Shown: piece by piece, positions 18,777 through 30,016 of the stretch
Numbering within the stretch: position 1 is the first letter of the stretch
Layout: each line of letters begins with the position of its first letter
NCBI RefSeq assembly: GCF_900095215.1
Contig: NZ_LT606949.1
Coordinates: 1,088,689 to 1,152,688 of the forward strand
DNA: 64,000 nt
Source: Polynucleobacter necessarius
Lineage (GTDB): Bacteria; Pseudomonadota; Gammaproteobacteria; Burkholderiales; Burkholderiaceae
Direction of reading: 5' to 3'
Translations under genes and position numbers: made by a program
Notes under the pieces: generated by a model
The model's input: the letters and a program-made list of their open reading frames with translations, nothing else
Databases searched by the model: none
Told to the model about the DNA's origin: nothing

Positions 18777-19689
18777 AAAAAATCCCCTGCTAACTTATCC
18801 GAAGTATTCGGAATCCACTTATCAAAATTAGTTAGATCGATGATTCGATCTCCGTCTGGTAATACCGTGACTATATCAACAAATGTCGCATTTTGCTGCA
18901 CATCTTTGGGAAAATACACGTGGCGGGCATAGACCTGATTAGGCAAACTCTCGTGATAGCCAGTAAAGGTAATCAATAAATGCCATTGACGTTCAATATC
19001 GATTTTACCAAGATACGCTTTTAGTGCGCTTGTTTCATCCATGCTATGCATGGCCGTCCAAGTCAAAGAGAAGACAGGACTCTCTGAGCGATGCAACGGC
19101 AATTCAACAGAGCGACGATATCGCTCGCCCTCTGAAGTCATGCTTTCTGCAATCAACCACAAGTGTAATTGAGCCTCGACAATGTGTGAACTACGATCAT
19201 TATCCACGCGAAATTTAAATGTTTGTACGCCGTCATGACTACCAACTATACAGCCACCTTAGAAAAGCGCACGCCCGCAGTTTGGCGAGTAAAACGGGAA
19301 ATTGCCAAACCCATTGTCAACGCGGAATACACAATGCCAAAGAACGCTTCAAAAGTAACAATCATGTTCGCCCAATGTCCGACAGGCGTCATGCGACCAT
19401 AACCGATTGTCGCCATGGTTTGCACGCTAAAGAAAAAGACATCAAGCAAAGAGCCAGGCTCAGCGTGGGTTATCGCACCATCGCCACAAGCCAAGTAAGC
19501 TAAAGCGAATCACAGATTGGTCGATAAGCAAACAAAGATAACCAGCAATAGAAAGCTGACCCAGCTAGTACCTCACAACCAATGATAAAAATTGTTTTCT
19601 GGACACGCTATTTCAGTACGCGAAAGAGTCGCGCGATATTCATCTAAATTAATTCGCGCAGGACGGCGACTGAAATGGAACTTACGCAC
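18773..19689 (-). pseudogene. Inward-rectifier K+ channel (KirBac type), degraded
   Basis: The pore helix and selectivity filter FFFSVQTMATIGYGRMTP and the second membrane helix are in one frame. The cytoplasmic immunoglobulin-like domain (FRVDNDRSSHIVEAQLHLWL, SPVFSLTWTAMHSMDE, HARHVYFP) is in another. Lesions are in-frame TGA codons at 19573-19575 (after NNFYHWL) and 19510-19512 (inside the first membrane helix) and a frameshift near 19237-19245 between pore and cytoplasmic domain. The frame begins just behind the dcd stop, where a GTG at 19687-19689 is a possible start. Three lesions make a working channel very unlikely, though the cytoplasmic domain alone remains open for 144 codons. Confidence 0.88.
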
Positions 19690-19701
19690 TGCCGTAATGG
19701 C

Positions 19702-20268
19702 CTAGGTCTTGGGCAGGGTAACACCCCGCTGACCTTGATACTTGCCACCGCGATCTTTATAAGATGTGCCACATACTTCGTCGCTCTCGAAAAAGAGCAC
19801 TTGCGCGCAACCTTCGCCAGCATAAATTTTGGCAGGCAATGGAGTAGTGTTTGAAAACTCTAAAGTGACATAACCTTCCCACTCTGGCTCAAATGGGGTT
19901 ACGTTCACAATAATTCCGCAACGCGCATAAGTACTCTTACCAACGCAGACTGTCAGAACGCTACGTGGAATTTTGAAAGACTCAACCGTTCTTGCCAACG
20001 CAAAAGAATTAGGAGGAATGATGCAAACATCACCCTTGAAATCGACGAAAGATTGTTCATCGAAATTCTTAGGATCAACGATGGTGCTATTGATGTTAGT
20101 AAATATCTTAAATTCGTCTGCGCAACGAATGTCATAGCCATAGCTTGATGTGCCATAACTTACGATTTGGTTGCCGACGGCATCTTGGCGTACTTGCCCA
20201 GGTTCAAATGGGCTGATCATGCCTTGCTCGCCCAGGCGGCGGATCCAGCGGTCTGATTTAATAGTCAT
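19702..20268 (-). CDS. dcd: dCTP deaminase
   Basis: Deaminates dCTP to dUTP, feeding dTMP synthesis. The 188-residue product contains SYGYDIRC, the [12 protein letters not shown] strand, [10 protein letters not shown] and [10 protein letters not shown], which form the trimeric dUTPase-like fold with the active site, and ends [13 protein letters not shown]. The length is typical. The start ATG is at 20266-20268, and 40 bases separate it from the fdhD end upstream. Intact. Confidence 0.95.
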   Translation of the reverse strand: MTIKSDRWIRRLGEQGMISPFEPGQVRQDAVGNQIVSYGTSSYGYDIRCADEFKIFTNINSTIVDPKNFDEQSFVDFKGDVCIIPPNSFALARTVESFKIPRSVLTVCVGKSTYARCGIIVNVTPFEPEWEGYVTLEFSNTTPLPAKIYAGEGCAQVLFFESDEVCGTSYKDRGGKYQGQRGVTLPKT

Positions 20269-20308
20269 GGCAGAATTGTAAAACCTTCGCCCTCACCTGC
20301 CAACGAAT

Positions 20309-21151
20309 TTATTGGGGTTTTTGGCTAAAAACGACCCTCTCTGGCGCGTTATAGATCTCGAAGTGTTTACCGGAGCAACGGGAGAGGATGGTGATCTTGG
20401 TTTTACGGGCTAACTCCAGACCCATCAAGGTCACGCCAGAGCGAGTTCAAAGGAAGGGGATACCCATCTGAGCGCCCTTGATAACCATCTCCGACGTGAG
20501 GCGTCCGGTGGTAAAGAAAATCAGATCTTTGCCCGGCTTATTGGCCAGCCACATCAAACCAGAAATAGAGTCGACCGCATTATGACGACCCACATCCTCG
20601 ATAAAGTGCAGTAGACGCACTCCATCTTGACCATCCCGCTCATAGACTGCACAGGCATGCACTGAGCCGGACTTCTTATAGATGGTGTCATGGGTTCGCA
20701 TGGAGTCGATTAAGGCAACTATTGCCTCTTGGGATAGTACCGGACCCTCAGGCAACTGAATCTCCGACATCTCCTCGATAAAACCCCCAAACATCGTTCC
20801 TTGCCCGCAGCCGGTTGTCACCACCCGCTTGCTTGTCAGGGCGTCAATATCAACCGTACTCCGACGGATTTTAACGGCAGCAGAATCGGTTTCCCAGTCA
20901 ACCTGGATGCTTTCGATATCGTCCGGAGACTCGACCAAACGCTGATTGCGCAAATAGCCCAGAACCAGTGCCTCTGGGGCGCTCCCCAAGGTCATGAGGG
21001 TCAGGACTTCACGCTTATCTAAGTCAATAGTTACAGGGCGCTCGCCAGGAATATGGGTGGTTTTTAGGTACCACATCTCATCCATGACCTCGACCTCGTG
21101 CACCAATGACACAGACGCGCAGGACATTTGAATGGTCGGTTTTGCTGCCAT
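20309..21151 (-). pseudogene. fdhD: Formate dehydrogenase accessory sulfurtransferase FdhD, one nonsense codon
   Basis: FdhD transfers sulfur from IscS to the molybdenum cofactor of formate dehydrogenase. The 234 residues before the stop are normal, with VTTGCGQGTMFGG (active Cys), YKKSGSVHACAVYE, EDVGRHNAVDSI and FFTTGRLTSEMVIKGAQMGIPFL. An in-frame TGA at 20447-20449 interrupts a position where homologues read on through SRSGVTLMGLELARKTKITIL. That sequence is still present in the same frame for another 45 codons to the TAA at 20309-20311. Only this one lesion was seen. The truncated protein lacks the last part of the GTP/moco-binding domain, so activity is doubtful unless the TGA is read through. 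Confidence 0.87.
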
Positions 21152-21307
21152 AAATACTCTCTAAAGTCGGACTGAGGTGAAGTTTATCGGGGTTTATGAA
21201 GGCTTCACGGTGCTTAACTTTAAACCGCAGACTAAAATCACTGCATAAGCCAGCATACTTGAGTGCTGCACATCATTTAACCTTCTTATTATTTAAGTCC
21301 GCATTAC

Positions 21308-22978
21308 ATGAGCAGTTCCCAACGCCGCCTTCTCGTCACCTCCGCCCTGCCGTATGCCAATGGTCAGATCCACATTGGTCATTTAGTGGAGTATGTCCAG
21401 ACCGATATTTGGGTACGCTTTCAGCGTATGCGAGGTCACGAGGTGCACTACGTTGGCGCCGATGACACACACGGCACCCCAATCATGTTGCGCGCGGAAC
21501 AAGAAGGTCTTACCCCCAAAGAACTCATCGCCAATGTTTGGAAAGAACATAAGCGTGATTTTGACAACTTCCACATTTCATTTGATAACTACTACACCAC
21601 TGATAGTCCAGAAAATGAAAAGTTAGCCCAAAGTATTTATCTCAAGCTACGCGATGCTGGACTGATTGAAAAACGCGCAATTGAACAAGCCTACGATCCC
21701 GTTAAAGAAATGTTTTTACCGGACCGTTTTATTAAAGGCGAATGTCCTAAGTGTGGCGCCAAAGATAAATACGGCGATAACTGTGAAAAATGTGGCGCGA
21801 CTTATTCTCCTACCGATTTAAAGAATCCTTTTTCAGTGGTTAGCGGCGCAACACCAATCAAAAAGATTTCTGATCATTACTTCTTCAAACTTTCAGATCC
21901 ACGTTGCGAAGCATTCTTACGCGAGTGGACTCAAGTCAGAACCCCTTTACAGCCTGAAGCTCGCAATAAGATGAAAGAATGGGTTGGCCAACCTAGAGAG
22001 AGCAAGCTTGGTGACTGGGATATCTCCCGAGATGCCCCGTATTTCGGCTTTGAGATACCCGATGCACCAGGCAAGTACTTCTATGTCTGGCTCGATGCTC
22101 CCATTGGCTACTACGCCAGCTTCCTCAATTATTGCCAGGCTAAAGGCCTTAATTTTGATGAGTGGGTACAGCCCGATACCACTACCGAGCAATATCATTT
22201 CATCGGCAAAGATATTCTGTATTTCCACACCTTATTCTGGCCGGCTACCTTGCAATTTGCAGGCTATCGCACACCAACCAATGTTTTTGCTCATGGCTTC
22301 TTAACTGTTGATGGCGAAAAAATGAGTAAGTCACGTGGCACTCTCATTTCAGCCAACAGCGTGATTGAGTGCGGCTTTAATCCAGAGTGGTTTCGCTACT
22401 ACTTCGCGACCAAACTCAACGACAGCATGGAAGATTTGGATTTGAATCTTCAAGATTTTATTGCGCGCGTGAATAGCGACTTACTTGGTAAGTACATCAA
22501 TATCGCAAGTCGTAGCGCTGGGTTCTTAGTCAAGCGATTTGGCGGCATTGTTTCTGATGAGGCGATGAGCAATCCATTGCTAAAAGAGATTGCTGCCACC
22601 AGTGAAAAGATTGCTGAACTATATGAAGGACGTGAATACGGGAAAGCATTGCGCACCGTCATGGAGATTGCAGATAAAGTGAATGCTTTTGTAGATGAGA
22701 ATAAGCCCTGGGAAATTGCCCAAGATACAGAGCGTGCAGCTGATTTGCAGAAAGTTTGCAGTATTACCCTTGAGGCATTCCGTATGCTGAGCCTTTACCT
22801 CAAGCCAGTCATTCCGCAGGTTTCGGCTGGTGTGGAGGAGTTTTTATCGTTATCCCCGCTGCACTGGGCAGATATCAATACCCCCCTTTCCAGCAAAAAT
22901 CCGATGAAACCCTACAAACACCTCATGACACGGGTAGAAGCCCCACAAATTGAGGCTTTGCTGGCTGCAAACTTGTAA
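21308..22978 (+). CDS. metG: Methionyl-tRNA synthetase, compact form
   Basis: Charges initiator and elongator tRNA-Met. The 556-residue product has the HIGH motif in QIHIGHLVE, the KMSKS motif in [10 protein letters not shown], and a zinc knuckle [18 protein letters not shown] between residues 140 and 165. It ends soon after the anticodon-binding domain ([16 protein letters not shown]). The C-terminal EMAPII-like tRNA-binding and dimerisation domain present in many betaproteobacterial MetG (about 690 residues) is absent, and I see no remnant of it downstream. The E. coli enzyme is active without that domain. A short CTACAA/TTGTAG hairpin at 22998-23015 follows. Intact. Confidence 0.95.
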   Translation: MSSSQRRLLVTSALPYANGQIHIGHLVEYVQTDIWVRFQRMRGHEVHYVGADDTHGTPIMLRAEQEGLTPKELIANVWKEHKRDFDNFHISFDNYYTTDSPENEKLAQSIYLKLRDAGLIEKRAIEQAYDPVKEMFLPDRFIKGECPKCGAKDKYGDNCEKCGATYSPTDLKNPFSVVSGATPIKKISDHYFFKLSDPRCEAFLREWTQVRTPLQPEARNKMKEWVGQPRESKLGDWDISRDAPYFGFEIPDAPGKYFYVWLDAPIGYYASFLNYCQAKGLNFDEWVQPDTTTEQYHFIGKDILYFHTLFWPATLQFAGYRTPTNVFAHGFLTVDGEKMSKSRGTLISANSVIECGFNPEWFRYYFATKLNDSMEDLDLNLQDFIARVNSDLLGKYINIASRSAGFLVKRFGGIVSDEAMSNPLLKEIAATSEKIAELYEGREYGKALRTVMEIADKVNAFVDENKPWEIAQDTERAADLQKVCSITLEAFRMLSLYLKPVIPQVSAGVEEFLSLSPLHWADINTPLSSKNPMKPYKHLMTRVEAPQIEALLAANL

Positions 22979-23081
22979 AAAGCCCCCTAAAAAGCACCTA
23001 CAATGGCGGTTGTAGTCCCTAGATAACTTTTTGAATTAATTTTATAAGTTATTGAATTTATTGAGTATTTTAGGAAATGTC

Positions 23082-23262
23082 ATGGCAAGATATCAATCTG
23101 AATTCACCCAGTTCTTAAATGAACTCAAATCCGAGAAACCACACCTCGAGGCGGAGCAGCAAGCTGGTCGTGCCCTCCTGTGGGATAAAGAACCATTAAG
23201 TGTTGAAGACCAGCGCCGCGCAAAAGCCGCCAAACTCAAACAACGCGCCTACGTTTATTCGA

Positions 23263-23270
<8 letters not shown>
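23082..23270 (+). CDS. DUF3460 family small protein
   Basis: A 62-residue hydrophilic protein, MARYQSEFTQFLNELK then LLWDKEPLSVEDQRRAKAAKLKQRAYVY, which matches the DUF3460 family found in Burkholderiales. The function is unknown. I chose the ATG at 23082-23084, preceded by TAGGAAA. The ATG of scpA lies inside its last codons (8-base overlap), so the two are translationally coupled, and chromosome segregation genes are the only functional hint. Intact. Confidence 0.82.
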
Positions 23271-25201
<1,931 letters not shown>

Positions 25202-25233
25202 CGCAGCATTAATTAGGCACTCACGCAAAAGAT

Positions 25234-26167
25234 CTACAGATCGAAGAACTGCCCTACTTCTAGATGCAACTCTTTAGCCAATTCAGCACCAGTAACCTTG
25301 CCTGCAGCACCTTTAGCTTTGAGGACTTCAATCTGACCGCCGTGACAGGTGATCAAGAATGAATCCAAGGTAATTTGCGTGACCTCTCCAGGCTTGCCTT
25401 TAACAGCGCCAAAGGTGGCAGCAACATGCTTATGGAAATCATAGATCTGCACCTTTTGTGCGCCAAACTTAGTCCATGCTCCAAGGGCAAGATTGCAGGC
25501 ACGGATGAGGTTATAGATTTGACTAATATGCGTCGCCCAATGGATTTGTGCGGCATTCGACGCAAACCAACCTTCGTAGTTAGCCTGTGATTCATCTTGC
25601 ACCAATTCTTGATGCTTGCCTGCAACTACAAGATCCGCAGCTTCAAGCAGCGCTTTAACACCAATCGTGAACAGATGATCAAAGTAAATTTTTCCCAAGG
25701 TGTCATTAGGTCCAATAGCTACTTCTTTTTGCAAAATCACCTCACCTTCATCCAAGCCATCGGATGGACGGAAGATAGTTAAACCCGTCTTTTCCTCCCC
25801 CAGCGCAATCGCCCAGTTAATGGCGCTTGGGCCATGGTACGTAGGCAGCAAAGATGGGTGATATTGGATAGTGCGGTGCTTCGGAATCTTACAGAGCTCT
25901 TGGTAGCACAAATTGCAACACATACGCCATCACACAGATGTCTGCATTGCTATCAATCATGGCCTGCGCGGCCTCTGAACTCTTTAAAGACGCGAACTGC
26001 AAGGGGTTTAAGCCCCTTGCTTGCGCAGCTTCTTTTAAGACTTCCGGTTTGCTTTATTTGGGATTGTCGGGTGGGCAGAAAACAGCGACCACTTCGTCGC
26101 CGAGATCTAACAAAGCCTCTAAAGCAGCTTTACCAAAATCCGCACTCCCAATCAAAGCAACGCGCAT
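25234..26167 (-). pseudogene. Formyltransferase-family protein of the oxalate cluster, degraded
   Basis: Homologous to the hydrolase/transferase domain of methionyl-tRNA formyltransferase and formyl-THF dehydrogenase. The N-terminus MRVALIGSADFGKAALEALL is at 26167, followed by an in-frame TAA at 26054-26056 within NPK-SKPEVLKEAA, and a frameshift near 25915-25925. The rest, RTIQYHPSLLPTYHGPSAINWAI, EKTGLTIFRPSDGLDEGEVI and the C-terminal domain, is open to 25234. HPSLLP and the GxDEG motif are hallmarks of the fold. It follows frc by one base and probably handled formyl groups released by oxalate breakdown; its exact reaction is not known. Two lesions: dead. Confidence 0.8.
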
Positions 26168-26168
26168 C

Positions 26169-27152
26169 TTATATCACCTTGTCGTGACGTAATGCGATTA
26201 AGTCATCAGTGGTGTAACCCAGCTCATGCAAAATCTCATCAGTGTGCTCACCAAGCAATCGTGAACGAGTGACTTCTGTTGGGCTATCAGACATCTTGAT
26301 TCGGTTGCCAACAGTGAGGTACTTGCCACGAATCGGATGATCCACTTCAACCACAGTACCAGTAGCACGTAACGCGGGCTCCTCAGCCATTTCTTTCATG
26401 GAGAGAATTGGGCCACATGGAATCTCGTATTTATTCAATACATCCATCACTTCAAACTTAGTCATCGTCATGGCCCACTTTTCGATCTCGCCGAAAATTT
26501 CCATGCGGTGTGGCAAACGCGCCATGGGTGATGCAAACCGCACATCCGTAATCCAATCTTCACGACCGATTACCTTGCAAACCGCTTCCCAAACTGGAGC
26601 CTGAACGATGACATACATATAGGCGTTAGGATCGGTTTCCAAATCCTTACATTTCACAATCCAACCAGGCTGACCACCACCAGAAGCATTGCCAGCACGG
26701 GGTACGGAGTCGCCGAACTCACCATTCGGAAACTGCGGATACTCCTGCATCAAGCCGTTGCGCTCCAAACGTTGCTGGTCATGCAGCTTCACACGGCACA
26801 AATTCAATACCGCGTCTTGCATAGCCGCCAATACCTTTTGCCCACGGCCAGAGTGCGTGCGCTGATAGAGCGCAGTCACGATACCACAGGCCAAATGCAA
26901 ACCCGTTCCACTGTCACCGATTTACGCACCGGCCACCATAGGAGGGCCATCATCAAAACCAGTTGTTGATGCAGAACCGCCTGCACATTGCGCTACGTTC
27001 TCATACACTTTGCAATCTTCATAGAGGCCAGGACAAAAGCCTTTTACAGAAGCCATGATCATCATTGGGTTGAGTTCTTGAATACGCTCCCAAGAAAATC
27101 CCATGCGATCGAGCGCACCCGGTGCAAAGTTCTCAACCATGATGTCAGAAAT
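26169..27152 (-). pseudogene. frc: Formyl-CoA:oxalate CoA-transferase, 5'-truncated and interrupted
   Basis: Class-III CoA-transferase that moves CoA from formyl-CoA to oxalate. The remaining part starts at about family residue 90 with [18 protein letters not shown] and continues through [24 protein letters not shown] and [20 protein letters not shown] to a normal C-terminus ([13 protein letters not shown]). The first 90 or so residues, including the catalytic Asp region's upstream part and the start codon, are gone; the sequence is joined in-frame to oxc at about 27150. An in-frame TAA at 26922-26924 lies where a Gln (CAA) codon is expected before IGDSGTG. Not functional. Confidence 0.88.
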
Positions 27153-28763
27153 TAACGCTGCTTCCAACTCTGCTGGCGTAGTTACGTAGTAACCAACACC
27201 ACCAAATGCTTCAAGCATCTTGTCGTAACGCGCATCCTTAACGAATACTGTCGGCGCAACATCAGCACCACCAGTTGGATTTACGTCAGTTCCGCGATAT
27301 ACGCCATTGTTATTAAACACAACGGGTAGTAATTGGACGCTTGTAACGGCAAACGGTTTCTAATTCCATACCGCTAAAACCAAACGCGCTATCACCCTCA
27401 ACCGCTACGGTTGGCAAGCCGCTAGTTACGGCTGCGCCAATGGCATAACCCATACCAATACCCATGATGCCCAAAGTACCAGAGTCAAAACGTTTTCGTG
27501 GCTTGTACATGTCAACGATTGCGCGGCAATAGTCGAATGTATTCGCGCCTTCATTTACCAAGCTCACATCTGGATTCTTCTTGATCACATCACGAATCAC
27601 ACGCAATGCGCCATGGAAGTTCATTGGCTTTGCTTCTTTAGCCAATGTCTCCGCCATCTTGGCCGTGTTCTTGTCTTTCTTCTCAGTAATTGCAGCAATC
27701 CATTCAGCGCTTGGCTTCGGAACAGCTGACATACCCTTCAAGAGCTCGCCTACGCATGAACCGATATCGCCAATCAATGGAGCGGCAATTTGTACGTTGC
27801 TATCGACTCCGTTTTCCTGAATATCAATCTGGATAAATTTCTTAGGCTCTTTGCCCCAAGTGTGACCTTTACCGCGCGCAAGCAACCAGTTCAAGCGCGC
27901 ACCACCCAATAACACCGCATCAGCTTCGGCCGATACAAATGAGCGCGCCGCAGAAGCGGACTGTGGATGGTTGTCTGGCAATAAACCTTTTGTCATCGAC
28001 ATTGGCACGTAAGGGATGCCTGATTTTTCAATCAAATCACCAATCTCTTTATCGGCTTGCGCGTAAGCAGCGCCTTTGCCCAACAAAATCAACGGACGCT
28101 TCGCACAAATCAACGGACGCTTCACACCCTTGAGTACGTCTAACGCACGCGCAACCGCATCAGCCGCTGGGGTTTGGCGTGGAACTGGATCGATTACCTT
28201 GAAGATGGATTTCTTGGCCTCTTCAACAGACATAGTCTGGCTCAGCAATTGAGCTGGCAAGTCTAAATACACACCACCTGGACGACCAGAAACAGCTGCG
28301 CGAATCGCGCGCGCAAAACCAATACCAATATCTTCAATGTGATTAATACGATATGCAGTTTGCAATATGGCTTAGCAGCATTGAACTGATCCATCTCTTC
28401 GTAGTCGCCTTGTTGCAAGTCAACGATTGCACGCTCGCTTGAACCAAAGATCAAAATCATTGGGAAGCAGTTCACAGTCGCGTTAGCAAGCGCTGTCAAA
28501 CCATTCAAGAAACCAGGCGCAGAAACAGTCATGCAAATACCTGGCGTTTGCGTCATATAACCCGCAATCGCCACAGCATTACCTGCATACTGTTCGTGAC
28601 GGAAACCAATAAAGCGCATTCCCTCCGCTTGAGCCAAGCGACATAAGTCAGTAATTGGAATACCAACTAAGCCGAACATCGTATTGAGATCGTTCGCCTT
28701 TAATGCATCAATGACGAGATGGAAGCCATCTGTTAATTGTGTGTTTTGGTTATCTGTTGTCAT
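27153..28763 (-). pseudogene. oxc: Oxalyl-CoA decarboxylase, frameshifted and 3'-truncated
   Basis: ThDP enzyme converting oxalyl-CoA to formyl-CoA and CO2. [21 protein letters not shown] begins at the ATG at 28761-28763. [17 protein letters not shown] carries the catalytic Glu region, and the ThDP-binding block is present as [16 protein letters not shown]. Lesions are a one-base loss near 28359-28361 after KPYCK, a 21-bp tandem duplication at 28086-28127, one extra C in the CCC run at 27324-27326 before [10 protein letters not shown], and loss of the last 35-45 residues where the gene is joined to frc near 27150. The long central piece (28365-27313) is still open. Dead, but recently. Confidence 0.9.
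28086..28127. repeat. 21-bp tandem duplication inside oxc
   Basis: Bases 28086-28106 and 28107-28127 are identical except at one position. On the coding strand this adds seven residues (KRPLICA before [10 protein letters not shown]), whereas the family has a single RPLI block here. It keeps the frame. Confidence 0.85.
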
Positions 28764-28912
28764 AGAAATTTTTATGTGAATTGCCCAGGCTCGCAAAGAG
28801 CTTGAGCAACTTTAGCTTTCGCTAAGGTCTCCAATTTAGTTATTAATCGCACAAAGGGTTTTGCTTCCCGCTGAGGCTGAGATGAATATTAGACTTGGGA
28901 GTGGGGTTCATC

Positions 28913-28928
28913 ATTGACTTCGGTCAAT
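28913..28928. promoter_or_regulatory. FNR-type palindrome upstream of oxc
   Basis: ATTGACTTCGGTCAAT is a perfect 16-bp palindrome, close to the FNR/Crp-family consensus TTGAT-N4-ATCAA with C/G at the inner position. It lies 150 bases upstream of the oxc start and 39 bases downstream of the stop of the neighbouring Crp/Fnr regulator gene. That regulator has the ETLSR recognition helix that in FNR reads TTGA half-sites. It is the likely operator of the oxalate genes. Confidence 0.65.
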
Positions 28929-28966
28929 TTCCCCCTAAATCCCGTAATTACAGGACAGATATCGAC

Positions 28967-29494
28967 TTAGACAAAAAGCTCTTTGTGCTTCGTTTTCAAG
29001 CGGCTCAAGGTCTCAGGAGAGAGGTTGAGATAGGCTGCCAACTCTTTTTTAGGAAGCAATTCAAATAAATCCTCGTATTTACGCAAGAAGCGCTCTACTC
29101 GTCCTGGGGCGTCAAGCATATGCAAGGTGATGGTATGGGCCATGATTTCACTCATGAGACGCATCACCTCAAACGCAAAGCTTTCCTTGAGAGGCTTGTG
29201 CTGCTCGAGACATTCCGCCCATTTCTTCAATGGTATGCGAGCCACGCGGGCTTTGGTAACATTGGCAATACTGTAGGGGGCAGCCGTCTTGAGGCGCCAA
29301 GCAGCATAACTAGTTTCAATATCATTTTCGATGGCAAAACGCAGAATCATCTCTTTTGCATCGGAACTAGACACAATGCGCTTCAGAATTCCATCCAAAA
29401 CGAAGTATTGCTCCATCTGATGATCGCCTTGGTGGAGCAGAATTTCCGATTTTTTCAGATCAGAGATGTCTAAAGGACGCTCTAACTCAGCCAT
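28967..29494 (-). CDS. Crp/Fnr-family transcription regulator
   Basis: A 175-residue protein with an N-terminal cyclic-nucleotide-binding-like beta-roll (KSEILLHQGDHQMEQYFVLDGILKRIVSSSDAKEMILRFA) and a C-terminal winged helix LPKKELAAYLNLSPETLSRLKTK. Its recognition helix has the E-x-x-S-R pattern of FNR. It lacks the FNR cysteine set, so it does not look like an oxygen sensor of the [4Fe-4S] type. It is slightly short at the N-terminus; an in-frame TAG directly upstream of the ATG at 29492-29494 rules out a simple extension. It sits upstream of oxc-frc-formyltransferase on the same strand, separated by an FNR-type palindrome. It is the only unbroken gene of this cluster. Confidence 0.82.
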   Translation of the reverse strand: MAELERPLDISDLKKSEILLHQGDHQMEQYFVLDGILKRIVSSSDAKEMILRFAIENDIETSYAAWRLKTAAPYSIANVTKARVARIPLKKWAECLEQHKPLKESFAFEVMRLMSEIMAHTITLHMLDAPGRVERFLRKYEDLFELLPKKELAAYLNLSPETLSRLKTKHKELFV

Positions 29495-29682
29495 TGTGGC
29501 CTAATCTAAGCTTTTTAAGACTGAGTTTTGACTCAACTGCAGATGAATCAGGTTTTTTCGGGGTGCTTATCTAATGCGGTCATCAATACTTACGCCTAGA
29601 CCGTCTATTGTAGGCTTTTTTACCCCTGAAATCGGGGGGTTTACACCAAATACCCCAATAGGTCAGCTAGAATGCCAAGGTC

Positions 29683-29868
29683 ATGGTTCTTTATTGCAGT
29701 GCAATAAAGTTAAACGGTAAACACTAAACGTGTGCTGCCCCCGCAGCGGTAGGTAAAAAATGCGTCTTTATTAGCCGTCAAAGACGTCAGGAATCTGACA
29801 AAGCCACTGTGCGCGTCAATCGCATGGGAAGGCCAGATTCTGATATTTACTAGCCCGGATACCGGCCA
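29683..29868 (+). promoter_or_regulatory. Cobalamin riboswitch
   Basis: The region carries the class signature in order: GGTTCTTTATTGCAGTGCAATAAAGTTAAACGG (a stem closed by CTTTATTG/CAATAAAG), the CTGCCCCCGCAGCGGTA core at about 29733-29750, GTCAGGAATCTGAC, AAGCCACTGTGCG with CATGGGAAGGC (29800-29833), and a B12-box-like AGCCCGGATACCGGCC at 29852-29867. It lies about 150 bases before the start of a broken TonB-dependent receptor gene, the usual target. Binding of adenosylcobalamin would block expression. No damage to the conserved core was apparent. Confidence 0.9.
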
Positions 29869-30016
29869 AGACAAGTGGAATTTTACGGACGGGGATATTC
29901 GCGCGCCAATGATGCGCAACCCGCGCCTCATTGACGCTTGAACTCCTGCACGGGAACTTCTGTGCGACCCAGCTAACGTGGAAGTTAGATGGGTAATCGA
30001 TAACAGAAAGTCAGTC

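Noticed and set aside
29622..29640. ACCCC/GGGGT hairpin as a terminator of the Crp/Fnr gene
   Set aside because: It is upstream of that gene's start rather than after its end and has no T-run after it on either strand.
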